A stretch of DNA of 33,477 nt from Comamonadaceae bacterium ALPHA2B (GCA_005503065.1 SCOE01000050.1:1-33477); one strand, 5' to 3'; counted from the stretch's first letter, positions 18,464-26,216 are shown. The notes: generated from the sequence alone by a model not told the origin. A program made the numbers and translations.

Positions 18464-19722
18464 ATGCAGTTTTCAAAGACATCGAGGCTGCGATGCCCAT
18501 TCCACCAGTGCCAGAGGATGGGGTTGTACTCCTGAACGGTGCGGATGTTCAGCCCCGGCCGATTTCCTGGCTCTGGCATCACTGGCTCGCCTTCGGGAAG
18601 CTGCACATCCTTGCTGGTCCTCCAGGGGCGGGGAAGACAACCGTAGCCCTGGCGATGGCCGCAACCATCACGCTCGGCGGCCGGTGGCCCGATGGCACCC
18701 GGTGCCCTCAGGGCAATGTCATCGTGTGGTCTGGTGAGGATGACCCCTCCGATACGCTCGTGCCGCGCCTCTTGGCGATGGGCGCCGACATGTCCCGGGT
18801 GTTTTTCATCACCGAATCTCGGGTGGATGGGGAACTGCAGCCTTTCGACCCGTCCCGGCACATGCCCCAGCTCCTGGCACGGGCAAGCCAAATCGGGGAT
18901 GTGCGGCTCCTGCTGGTTGATCCGGTGGTTAGCGCGGTAAATGGCGACAGCCACAAGAACGCGGAAGTCCGGAAGGGCCTGCAACCCCTGGTAGACCTGG
19001 GCGCCCAACTCGGGGCCGCAATCGTCGGCATTACACACCTGAGCAAGGGAACCGTAGGCCGCGACCCCACGGAGCGCGTAACGGGCTCCATCGCCTTCAG
19101 TGCGGTCGCGCGGGTCGTTCTTCTGGCGGCCAAGGTAAGGACAGAGGACGGCGGTGATCGTCGCGTGCTGGTTCGGTCCAAGGCCAACATTGCCCCCGAC
19201 GAAGGCGGGTTTGAGTACCACATCGAGCAGACCGAGGCGGCCCCTGGCATTCCGACCAGTTCCGTAGTCTGGGGTCAGCCGGTGCAAGGCTCGGCGCGAG
19301 AGATCCTGGCAGAACCTGAGGAGGACGCAGACGGCGACTCCGGGGCGCGTGCTGATGCGGAGGAGTTTCTGCGCGATCTGCTGGTGCACTCTACTCCGAC
19401 GAAGACGGTTCAGGCCGAGGCAAAGGCTGCTGGGCATGCCTGGGCGACGATCCGCCGTGCCTCAGAAACCCTCGGCGTTCGGAAGCGCAAAGGTGATACG
19501 GGATGGTACTGGCAGCTACTCCCGAAGGATGTTGCTCACCCAACTTGCTCACTCGAAAACCTTGAGCAAGTTGAGCAAGTTGAGCAAGTTGAGCAAGTTG
19601 AATTGCACCAAGATGGGGAAAACAACCTGGGCCAAGTTGCTCAAGTTGCTCAACTTGCTCACTTGCTCAAGGGTGAAGAAGTTGAGCAAGTTGCCCCGAA
19701 CGGCGATGTGGAGGCGATCTGA
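18460..19722 (+). CDS. RepA-like AAA/RecA-fold replicative ATPase (helicase)
   Basis: The 420-aa product belongs to the RepA/RecA-fold hexameric ATPases that drive replication of plasmids and phage-like elements. Walker A is GPPGAGKT (53-60), Walker B lies in VRLLLVDPVVSAVNGDSHKN, and GAAIVGITHLSKG is the following conserved strand with its histidine. The C-terminal third holds a winged-helix-like segment (TPTKTVQAEAKAAGHAWATIRRASETLGV), as in proteins that bind an origin. The last 55 residues become repetitive (EQV and QVAQVA units) because the DNA there is an iteron-like array. Together with the primase it makes a self-contained replication module. Confidence 0.85.
   Translation: MNAVFKDIEAAMPIPPVPEDGVVLLNGADVQPRPISWLWHHWLAFGKLHILAGPPGAGKTTVALAMAATITLGGRWPDGTRCPQGNVIVWSGEDDPSDTLVPRLLAMGADMSRVFFITESRVDGELQPFDPSRHMPQLLARASQIGDVRLLLVDPVVSAVNGDSHKNAEVRKGLQPLVDLGAQLGAAIVGITHLSKGTVGRDPTERVTGSIAFSAVARVVLLAAKVRTEDGGDRRVLVRSKANIAPDEGGFEYHIEQTEAAPGIPTSSVVWGQPVQGSAREILAEPEEDADGDSGARADAEEFLRDLLVHSTPTKTVQAEAKAAGHAWATIRRASETLGVRKRKGDTGWYWQLLPKDVAHPTCSLENLEQVEQVEQVEQVELHQDGENNLGQVAQVAQLAHLLKGEEVEQVAPNGDVEAI
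19531..19690. repeat. Iteron-like array inside the helicase gene, candidate origin
   Basis: TTGAGCAA occurs five times (19562, 19571, 19580, 19589, 19682) and its complement form TTGCTCAA or TTGCTCAC six times (19532, 19545, 19637, 19646, 19655, 19663). Most copies are spaced at 9 bp, in two blocks of opposite orientation that flank a 40-bp A-rich segment around 19600-19635. Repeats in both orientations next to a replicative ATPase gene are typical of an initiator-bound origin. The 9-bp period also keeps the reading frame. Confidence 0.65.
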
Positions 19723-20117
19723 TGACCTCTCCTCAATCCATCCTGCACGCTCTTTGGGCGCAGGGCCTCACTGTCGAGCTAGGGGAGGGTGGTCGGCTCC
19801 TTGTGAGCCCTGCCAGCAGCCTACAGGACGATCAACGCGCCATCCTCAGGGCCAACAAGCCAGAAATTGTCCGGTTCCTGGAAGACTGCCAGGCCCAGGC
19901 CGAGGCGATCCATGCGGAGCTGATCCGCGCTGCCATGCGGGCCTGCGACACCTGGGGAGACAGCCCTGAGCGTCGGGAAGAGATGCGGCAAGACTGCCTG
20001 AAAGCACCGGTGTGGCAGAGGCTCGAACTGCTGGCGTATTTCAGAGAGAAGTACCCAGCCCGAGCCAGCGAGGCCAGGGAGCGTCAACCAGCAACCGCCA
20101 CAATGGGATCGAAATGA
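19722..20117 (+). CDS. TubC-N-like domain protein
   Basis: The first 50 residues of this 131-aa product, ILHALWAQGLTVELGEGGRLLVSP followed by QRAILRANKPEIVRFL, resemble the TubC N-terminal docking domain known from nonribosomal peptide synthetases. The same small fold occurs alone in phage and integrative-element genes after primase/helicase genes. The rest is helical and charged, with no membrane segment. The ATG overlaps the helicase stop. A protein-protein contact role in replication is plausible but only inferred. Confidence 0.65.
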   Translation: MTSPQSILHALWAQGLTVELGEGGRLLVSPASSLQDDQRAILRANKPEIVRFLEDCQAQAEAIHAELIRAAMRACDTWGDSPERREEMRQDCLKAPVWQRLELLAYFREKYPARASEARERQPATATMGSK

Positions 20118-20578
20118 AGCGCGGACGGCCGACAAACGCGATTCGTGCAGTGCGCGAGGACTACGCCGCGGTACTGGTAGAAGCCGGCATCGATGCCCGG
20201 TGGGTTGAGTCGATCACTACGAACACTCTAGACCTCTGCCCGATGCCCGATGAATGGAGCTACATCGAGGTTCGGCCCTCCTTGATTCACGGGAAAGGCA
20301 TCTTTTCGGCAATCCCGATTGGCGCCGGGGATCTCATTTGCGCCAGTCGCATCGGGAAGTACAGGACGCCAGCGGGGCGCTACGTCAACCACTCCCCGGA
20401 GCCAAACGCTCGCATGGCGCACGGCCTCAATGGTGGATTCGATCTCATTGCCTTGCAGGTCATCCGGCCAGGCGAAGAGATTCTGATCGACTACCGGCAG
20501 TCTGGCGCGGTGCAGGGCTGGACGTTCGACAGTGAACGCGGACGCCTCTACAAAGAGAGGCTGCGAGGTGGCCAGTGA
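20114..20578 (+). CDS. SET-domain protein, putative lysine methyltransferase
   Basis: The 154-aa product has a recognisable SET fold: IEVRPSLIHGKGIFSAIPIGAGDLI (51-75), the substrate/cofactor motif NHSPEPN (92-98; usual form NHSC.PN) and GEEILIDY (120-127; usual form GEEL..DY) with the catalytic-site tyrosine. SET proteins transfer a methyl group from S-adenosylmethionine to lysine. The segment between the first block and NHSPEPN is short, so the substrate site is minimal. The N-terminal 45 residues are basic and helical. It overlaps both neighbours by 4 bases. The target, host or viral, is unknown. Confidence 0.75.
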   Translation: MKRGRPTNAIRAVREDYAAVLVEAGIDARWVESITTNTLDLCPMPDEWSYIEVRPSLIHGKGIFSAIPIGAGDLICASRIGKYRTPAGRYVNHSPEPNARMAHGLNGGFDLIALQVIRPGEEILIDYRQSGAVQGWTFDSERGRLYKERLRGGQ

Positions 20579-20862
20579 TCGCCGGGCTGTCTGCTGCTGA
20601 GCGGGTGGAGACGACCATTGTGCTTCTCGCTGCCGCCGCGATTGATGCAGGGTACTCCGTGTCTGCTGACATGCGGGTGAGCGAAGAGAACGCAGCGCGC
20701 CTCCTGGGCCTGTCAGGCGGCTACTGGACAACAGTTTGTCATACCAAGCTCATCGACATCGAAGCCATTGAGGACGAGATGACGCCGGAGAGCGACAAGC
20801 TGCAGACGCGCACGCTGCAACTGCAGCAATCGAAGAATGAAGCACTGGAGGTGCAACCATGA
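20575..20862 (+). CDS. Small hypothetical protein, helical
   Basis: The 95-aa product starts at a GTG that overlaps the SET gene stop (GTGA) and ends overlapping the next ATG. A segment VSADMRVSEENAARLLGLSGGYWTTVCHTKLIDIEAI has the look of a compact helical DNA-binding or adaptor fold, followed by a Gln/Glu-rich tail. I recognise no family. The overlaps tie it to both the SET protein and the virion-like genes. Confidence 0.65.
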   Translation: MIAGLSAAERVETTIVLLAAAAIDAGYSVSADMRVSEENAARLLGLSGGYWTTVCHTKLIDIEAIEDEMTPESDKLQTRTLQLQQSKNEALEVQP

Positions 20863-21656
20863 GCCTTGGGATTTCGGCGGCCGGCTGGGCTGCAATCGGC
20901 GCTGTCGGCTCGACCGCAGTGGGAGCCATGAACAGCGGCAAGGGTGGCGGCGGCGGTGGTGGCGGAAGTTCGCAGACCGCAAGCAAAGATCCGTGGCTTC
21001 CAGCTCAACCCTGGCTGATGAGCAACTTGACGCAGGGTCAGAACCTCCAGAACCAGTACGCCGCGCAGCCTTTCAACGCTCAGCAGTTGGCGGCGTATGC
21101 CAACATGGGGAAACAGAACAACTACATCAACGCGATTGTTCCTGACCTCCTGAGCCAGATTCAGACGCAACCCCTGGGTTACGACCGCAACAATCCGACT
21201 GCCCGGCCGGTCGCGTATCAGTTCACCGGCGCAGGTCAGGGCAACGCTCAGGGTCGCGGCGGTCTACTGGACATGCTCACGGCAGAGCCTGCGCCCAGCG
21301 CGGCCCAGAATCCCGCCCCGGCTCCCGCACCCGTAGAGAAGAAGTCGGACTTCCGCCAACTCGGTACGGACAACGATCCTTCGTACAGCCGGTTTATGGA
21401 CATGGCGGACATCTACGCGGCGCCCATTGGTCAAATCTCCACGTTGCCAACGGACCTTGCAAACAACGCCGGTTATGGCTCCTTCGTCTACGGGCAAGAC
21501 GTCAAGCCTGGCACGCAGGCATACCGGGATATGCAAGAGTACCTGTCGTGGGGCGGCCGAGATCCTGCGGGCTTCTACTCGAACGGCTCGATGGGCCCGA
21601 CTGACGCATGGCAAGCGCGGAACAACCAGACCCGCCGCAACCAGAGCGAGACGTAA
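20859..21656 (+). CDS. Virion-like protein, ejection cassette gene 1
   Basis: This 265-aa product opens with a small-residue hydrophobic stretch (ISAAGWAAIGAVGSTAVGAM) and a long Gly run, then Gln/Asn/Ala-rich sequence and an Ala-Pro linker (near 145-160), a composition common in podovirus internal (ejected) virion proteins. The C-terminal third (RFMDMADIYAAPIGQISTLP, GSFVYGQDVKPGTQAYRDM) looks folded. Order and size match the first of three P22-type ejection genes (gp7 229 aa, against 265 here). That is comparison by architecture, not by alignment. Confidence 0.65.
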   Translation: MSLGISAAGWAAIGAVGSTAVGAMNSGKGGGGGGGGSSQTASKDPWLPAQPWLMSNLTQGQNLQNQYAAQPFNAQQLAAYANMGKQNNYINAIVPDLLSQIQTQPLGYDRNNPTARPVAYQFTGAGQGNAQGRGGLLDMLTAEPAPSAAQNPAPAPAPVEKKSDFRQLGTDNDPSYSRFMDMADIYAAPIGQISTLPTDLANNAGYGSFVYGQDVKPGTQAYRDMQEYLSWGGRDPAGFYSNGSMGPTDAWQARNNQTRRNQSET

Positions 21657-21665
21657 GGGGATAGC

Positions 21666-23171
21666 ATGGGTCTCCTAGATTTTCTCAACTCCCCTGAGGC
21701 GCAGACGGGTATTGCGCTGATGGCCGCGGGCGGCCCCACATCGCAGCCGATGAGCTTTGGGCAGCGTCTCGCGGGTGCGATGCAGAACATGCAGGCCATG
21801 CAGGACGCGGGCCTGAAACGGAAGCTCGTTCAGTCTCAGCTCGACGAGAACGCCAGCCAGTCGGCCTACCGCACCGCGCAGCTCGGCCAGCTCCAGCAAG
21901 ATCAAGCGATGAATGCGGTCATCCTCGACCGCCTGCGTAGTCGTTTCGGCCCGCAGGCTGGGGGCGCGGCCGGCGCGACTGGCTATGGTCAGGCCCCGGC
22001 TGCTCAGTTCGGCGGCTCTCAGGCGTCATCCGGTGGTGCTGGCGACGGGATAGCCGGCACGGTTGGCGTCGGCGGCGGTCAACCGCAGGGGATGGGTGGC
22101 ATGCCTACCGGAGTGCAGGGTGGCGGCATTCCGGGGCGGGGCGGCTTCATGTTCACGCCCGATGAAATTGCGGCATGGGCGGCGATGGGTCGGAAGGGTG
22201 CGAGCGAGCTTTTCGACCAAATGAAGTACTACAACGAGGGCGTTAAGCGAGAGGCTGGCAACTACTACCGCGACCCGATCTCCGGTGCCGAAACCTACTA
22301 TCCGAAGCTCGGTGAGGGCATGGTGCGCGGTGCAAACGGTGTTGTTGGCATGGCACCTGGCTACATCGGAGCGAACGCCGCAAGCAAGGCTTTCGAGACC
22401 GATGCGGTAGAGGGTGCGAAGTACCCCTACACCGTGGGCGCCGACCGTGCTAAGCAGATGACGCAGGCGCAGCTTGACGTCGTCCGCGTGACTGGCCCGG
22501 ACGGCAATGACTACTTCGTCCCGCGTGCCCAGGTGGCCGGCTTCGGTGGTGGCACCGGTGGTGCTGGTGGGTCTGGTGGTGCTGGTGGATTCGGCAACTC
22601 TGGCACGCCCTACATGGCGGGCCTAAATCCCGTCACGCAGCAGGCGCAGACCGCAGTCAACGAAAACTGGGTGAAGAACATCTATCAACCAGCCATCGAT
22701 AGCGGCAAGTCGGCGACCAACACCATTGCTGGCATTCAGGCGATCCGGAACATTGACATGAACACCGGATGGGGCACTGAGACGAAGGCGGCAGCGGCGG
22801 CTGTGCTTGAGGGCCTGGGGGTGAACGTCGGCAACTCGAAGATCTACGCCGCGAACGCGCAGAAGTTCCAGAGCGTGGCGATGGACAAGGTCAACGCTGA
22901 GCTGCTGGCACAAAAGGGCGTGCAGGCCAAGGACGATGCGGAGCGCGCGAAGCAAACCTACGTGTCCCTCGGCAACACGCCCGAGGCAAATTCGTTCATC
23001 CTCGATTACGCGGAAGCCAAGGCGAACATGGATGCGCGCCGTGCGGCCTACTACGAGGCGGCGTTGCCCCTGGCTCGACGCGAAGGCGACCTAACGGCGG
23101 TTGATCGCAACTGGCGCAAGGTGGCCGGCTCGATCTGGGCGGACCCTGTTCTGCAGAAGTGGAAGAAGTAG
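21666..23171 (+). CDS. Virion-like protein, ejection cassette gene 2
   Basis: The 501-aa product begins MGLLDFLNSPEAQTGIALMAAGGP, then a Gln-rich helical segment (RKLVQSQLDENASQSAYRTAQLGQLQQDQ), a Gly-rich linker (100-155), a domain with several tyrosines (KYYNEGVKREAGNYYRDP), a second Gly-rich stretch (near 293-316) and a long helical C-terminal half. This matches minor internal virion proteins of podoviruses such as P22 gp20 (471 aa). The ATG at 21666 has the ribosome site AAGGGG. The stop abuts the next ATG (TAGATG). Confidence 0.65.
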   Translation: MGLLDFLNSPEAQTGIALMAAGGPTSQPMSFGQRLAGAMQNMQAMQDAGLKRKLVQSQLDENASQSAYRTAQLGQLQQDQAMNAVILDRLRSRFGPQAGGAAGATGYGQAPAAQFGGSQASSGGAGDGIAGTVGVGGGQPQGMGGMPTGVQGGGIPGRGGFMFTPDEIAAWAAMGRKGASELFDQMKYYNEGVKREAGNYYRDPISGAETYYPKLGEGMVRGANGVVGMAPGYIGANAASKAFETDAVEGAKYPYTVGADRAKQMTQAQLDVVRVTGPDGNDYFVPRAQVAGFGGGTGGAGGSGGAGGFGNSGTPYMAGLNPVTQQAQTAVNENWVKNIYQPAIDSGKSATNTIAGIQAIRNIDMNTGWGTETKAAAAAVLEGLGVNVGNSKIYAANAQKFQSVAMDKVNAELLAQKGVQAKDDAERAKQTYVSLGNTPEANSFILDYAEAKANMDARRAAYYEAALPLARREGDLTAVDRNWRKVAGSIWADPVLQKWKK

Positions 23172-24194
23172 ATGGCCGGCGAACTGTTCGCGCAGCTTGA
23201 ATCGCAGTACGGCCTGCCTCCTGGCCTGCTGGATAGCGTGTGGGCCGCGGAATCCGCCCGTGGCCGAGCAATGCTCTCCCCTGCTGGTGCTCAGGGTCAT
23301 TTCGGGTTCATGCCCGCTACGGCGCGGCAGTACGGGCTGACCGACCCGAACGACCTGGGCGCTTCGGCCAGTGCAGCGGCCCGGATGTACTCCGACCTCC
23401 TCAAGCAGACCAACGGCGATCTGCCGCAGGCTCTCGCGGCCTACAACTGGGGAATCGGCAACCTCCAGCGCAAGGGCATGGAAGCTGCCCCGGCTGAAAC
23501 CCGCAACTACATCCGGAAAGTGACGGCGAATATGGGACAGCCTCAGGCAAGCGGCAGCGACTCGCCCAACGCGGATGCATGGGCGGCCTTGGCGGCGCAA
23601 TACGGCCAGCCTCAGCCAGGCAATGAGCAGGCGGCACCGAAAGATCCGTGGGCTGAGCTGAATGCTCAGTTCGCACAGCCCACCGCGCCGGCAGCGCCTG
23701 CAAACGCATCCCCTCGGGCGCAGCGGCAGGCACAGGAGCAGCAGGAGCCTCTGCGATCCGGGAAGAACGTCGCACGTATGGCAACGGCTGCAATCCCGGT
23801 TGTCGGCCCAATGCTCGCGATGATGGACACGAATACGCAGGGCCTGGCTCGGGGCGTGGCGTCCGGCTTTGCAGACATCGGGAATACGCTCCTGAACCAC
23901 GAGGCGCGCGTGCGGGCGGAACTGGAACGGCCGGCACAACGCAACGTGTCTGGGCTGGTGACTGGCCCACAGGGGCAGCGCCTTCCCCGACGCTCCTACA
24001 GGCTGTGCGCCATGCTGGTGGCATCAACACGCAGGCGGAATCCTCTCGCGCCCTGGCCGGGGAGATCCGTGACCTCCGGCAATCTGGGGTCAATCAGGTG
24101 TTCTCGCGCCATCAGGGGGAATCTGTCGACCGGATGGCCCAGCGAATGCACGAAGCTGGATATCTGCCCGACGACGACCCGGCTACGCTCCTGA
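23172..24194 (+). CDS. Lytic transglycosylase/ejection protein, 5' part of a frameshifted gene
   Basis: The N-terminal 125 residues form a lytic transglycosylase (SLT) domain that would cut peptidoglycan during DNA entry: LPPGLLDSVWAAESARGRAM with likely catalytic Glu27, then SPAGAQGHFGFMPATARQYG and ALAAYNWGIGNL. A linker rich in Ala/Pro/Gln follows, then a hydrophobic segment MATAAIPVVGPMLAMMDT. After about residue 271 the sequence turns into Arg/Ser-rich nonsense to the stop at 24194, while the real coding signal moves to the -1 frame. The switch lies at the CCCC run 23985-23988. One more C would restore a single gene of about 689 aa (23172-25240), comparable to P22 gp16 (609 aa). Confidence 0.75.
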   Translation: MAGELFAQLESQYGLPPGLLDSVWAAESARGRAMLSPAGAQGHFGFMPATARQYGLTDPNDLGASASAAARMYSDLLKQTNGDLPQALAAYNWGIGNLQRKGMEAAPAETRNYIRKVTANMGQPQASGSDSPNADAWAALAAQYGQPQPGNEQAAPKDPWAELNAQFAQPTAPAAPANASPRAQRQAQEQQEPLRSGKNVARMATAAIPVVGPMLAMMDTNTQGLARGVASGFADIGNTLLNHEARVRAELERPAQRNVSGLVTGPQGQRLPRRSYRLCAMLVASTRRRNPLAPWPGRSVTSGNLGSIRCSRAIRGNLSTGWPSECTKLDICPTTTRLRS

Positions 24195-25240
24195 ACGCCC
24201 TGAGCGATCCCGATGCACGGCATGCCCTGCCCGTAGGTGCTGACCGCGGCCGGTCCATGCAAGCGATGCAGGAGGCCGCTCAAGGCGAGGCGCCGGGCGC
24301 TACGGTCATCAATCGCCCAGTGTCGTTCCAAGAGCTGCAAAACCTGCGTTCCTCGATCAGCGAAGCCCACGAAGCCGCACGGGCGAACGGACGCACTCGA
24401 GAAGCTGCCGCGCTCGATGAGATGCGCCGCGCCATTGATGAGCGTGCAAACCTGGTCGCGGACGGTCGGGGGCTGTCGCATGAGAATTTCCCGGCAGACA
24501 TGGTGCAGCAGTGGCGCGATGCGGTTGCCATGCATGCGGACCGGATGCAGACCTACCGCACGGGTCCGACTGCATCGATCTTCCGCCAAGGTGGTGATGG
24601 TCTGCCCGCTGCGCAGGGCGGTGAGCTGGCGCCCCAGTTCTTCAGCTCGCGGCCGTCGCAGGCTGACGACATGGCGGCCTTCATGCGAATCCAGACCCCG
24701 GAAACGCGCGACCTCCTGAAGAATTACGCAATCACCGATGCGGCGAGCCAGGTGAAAGCGGATGGCTCCCTCAGCAATGCCAAGCTGAGCAAGTGGGAAG
24801 CGGCTCGAAGCGGTGCGCTGCGCGATCTGCTGACCAATCAAGAGCGGGCGACCCTTCGGGGCGTGGTGCAGGACGTCGCGCGAGCCGACAACGCGGCAAA
24901 CCTGGGGCGTGCGGTGGGGTCGAACACGGCCCAGAACGCACAGGACGCGCTGCGGCTCGGGTTGCTGGATAACCGCATGGTCAATATCCTGGCGAACCGG
25001 ATTCCTCTGCTGGGGAGCTTCACCGGCCCGCTGCTGGAGACGGTGCGCCAAGGTGCGCGGGCCGGCCGTGTGGAACGCCTTGGGGGGCTGCTGTCGGACC
25101 CTGCGGAGCTAGATCGTGCACTAGCGGCCTATCAGGCTGCCAACGGTCCGCGGCTTATCGGGGACGGTGGCCTTCTGGGTGGTGGCCTGCTTGGCGAGGG
25201 CCTGTTGCGCGCGGCGCCTGTCCTGGCGGTCGGCCGGTAG
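24005..25240 (+). CDS. Lytic transglycosylase/ejection protein, 3' part of a frameshifted gene
   Basis: This is the C-terminal continuation of the preceding gene in the -1 frame. The coding signal starts near 23989 (PTLLQAVRHAGG), although the formal start is a GTG at 24005 without a ribosome site. It is long, mostly helical and rich in Ala/Arg/Glu, with no membrane segment except a Gly/Leu-rich end (GGLLGGGLLGEGLLRAAPVL). Such helical bodies follow the SLT domain in internal virion proteins that line the DNA channel. Translated alone it would lack the enzyme domain. Either the gene is broken, the base is a sequencing error, or the ribosome shifts here. Confidence 0.7.
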   Translation: MRHAGGINTQAESSRALAGEIRDLRQSGVNQVFSRHQGESVDRMAQRMHEAGYLPDDDPATLLNALSDPDARHALPVGADRGRSMQAMQEAAQGEAPGATVINRPVSFQELQNLRSSISEAHEAARANGRTREAAALDEMRRAIDERANLVADGRGLSHENFPADMVQQWRDAVAMHADRMQTYRTGPTASIFRQGGDGLPAAQGGELAPQFFSSRPSQADDMAAFMRIQTPETRDLLKNYAITDAASQVKADGSLSNAKLSKWEAARSGALRDLLTNQERATLRGVVQDVARADNAANLGRAVGSNTAQNAQDALRLGLLDNRMVNILANRIPLLGSFTGPLLETVRQGARAGRVERLGGLLSDPAELDRALAAYQAANGPRLIGDGGLLGGGLLGEGLLRAAPVLAVGR

Positions 25241-25343
25241 TCCATCCGTGCCAAGCCCCGTAGATCCCAGCAGCGCCAACGAGAACGACCACCTTCCAGA
25301 AAAGGAAGGCGGCGATCTTGAAGCCGAAGATTTCGTAAACCAT
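25155..25343 (-). CDS. Small minus-strand membrane protein overlapping the ejection gene tail
   Basis: This 62-aa frame begins MVYEIFGFKIAAFLFWKVVVLVGAAGIYGAWHGW: one strong membrane segment with aromatic edges, then a basic Pro/Gly-rich tail. The first 40 codons look coding. A GGCGGG stretch lies 3 bases before the ATG, a poor ribosome site. Its last 86 bases run antisense to the end of the ejection gene. It could be a holin-like or other small phage membrane protein, or a shadow that happens to be hydrophobic. Confidence 0.4.
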   Translation of the reverse strand: MVYEIFGFKIAAFLFWKVVVLVGAAGIYGAWHGWTTGRPPGQAPRATGPRQAGHHPEGHRPR

Positions 25344-25393
25344 CGTCCCGCCATGATACGAAATGGCACGAATCAACGCTAGGAGCGCACTGC

Positions 25394-26086
25394 ATGGCGA
25401 GTAAGAAGACCGCGGCGAAATTGACGAAGACTGAGGACAAGGCCACACACAACCCGAGCGCCCTCCCTCTGGTGTTGCGGCCGGGTGAGCATGAAACCCA
25501 AGCCCTGGCCCGGGCGATGCTCGATCCTGCTTCGGCTTCGATGCTGGCTCAGCGGGGGTTTGTCCACGCGACCGCGGATAGCATGGGCAATCCGTGTGCG
25601 GTGTCGGTCACTGGTCTGGTGGACACCCTCAATGCGAGCATGAAAGAGGTAGAGGCCGGCGACCTCACATCCATGGAACGGATGTTGGTCGGACAGGCCA
25701 ATGCGCTGCAGTCGATGTTTGTCGAGTTTTCCAGGCGTGGGGCGTTGCAGATGGGGCACAGCCTGGAAGCGCTGGAGACGTATATGCGCCTTGCCTTCCG
25801 TGCTCAGTCGCAGAGCCGTGCGGCGGTAGAAGCGTTGGTTGAACTGAAATTCCCTCGAACGACTGTCATTGCCAAGCAAGCGAACGTGAACAACGGCGGG
25901 CAGCAGCAGGTCAACAACGGTGTTCCCGCCCCGGGCCAGACACCGCAGGCGGTGAACGCCGAAAAGTCGGAAAGCAAACTTTTAGAGGACGCCAATGCCA
26001 GCGAATGGATGGACACCCGAACGACGCCAGCGCCAGCGAGAGGCCATCCAGCGATGGAAGCCGTGGGAGCGCTCCACCGGGCCTAA
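25394..26086 (+). CDS. Conserved hypothetical protein of integrative elements
   Basis: The 230-aa product resembles an unnamed family that I recall from many proteobacterial prophages and islands: PGEHETQALARAML near residue 32, SMERMLVGQANALQSMFVEFSRR, LETYMRLAFRAQSQSRAAVEAL and VIAKQANVNNGGQQQVNNG, with a Ser/Asp/Arg-rich end (WMDTRTTPAPARG). It is soluble and mostly helical. The ATG at 25394 follows AGGAGC. Its 3' end overlaps the next frame by 92 bp. Function is unknown; the strict QANxxNGxQQVNNG motif suggests a specific binding role. Confidence 0.75.
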   Translation: MASKKTAAKLTKTEDKATHNPSALPLVLRPGEHETQALARAMLDPASASMLAQRGFVHATADSMGNPCAVSVTGLVDTLNASMKEVEAGDLTSMERMLVGQANALQSMFVEFSRRGALQMGHSLEALETYMRLAFRAQSQSRAAVEALVELKFPRTTVIAKQANVNNGGQQQVNNGVPAPGQTPQAVNAEKSESKLLEDANASEWMDTRTTPAPARGHPAMEAVGALHRA

Positions 26087-26216
26087 CACCGCCGAGGGTA
26101 AGGCTCTTGTTGCGCAAAACGCGTTCAAGGGCGGCCACTGGAAGGATGCACGCGACATGGCGCGGCTCGTGCGTGCTGTACTAAAAGATTGTCGCGAAGT
26201 GGTCGAAGCTCTCTAG
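25995..26216 (+). CDS. Small conserved protein with a TGPNTAEGKA..NAFKGG motif
   Basis: The 73-aa product is basic: GWTPERRQRQREAIQRWKPWERSTGPNTAEGKALVAQNAFKGGHWK. I recall this motif as a partner frame that follows the QANxxNG protein in many elements; the two overlap here by 92 bp. The ATG at 25995 has a GAGGA ribosome site. The basic N-terminus and TGP.T.EGKA motif suggest nucleic-acid contact. No function is known to me. Confidence 0.7.
   Translation: MPANGWTPERRQRQREAIQRWKPWERSTGPNTAEGKALVAQNAFKGGHWKDARDMARLVRAVLKDCREVVEAL

Noticed and set aside
19562-19690. Short direct repeats as a CRISPR array
   Set aside because: The unit is 9 bp with no spacers of constant length and it lies inside a coding frame.
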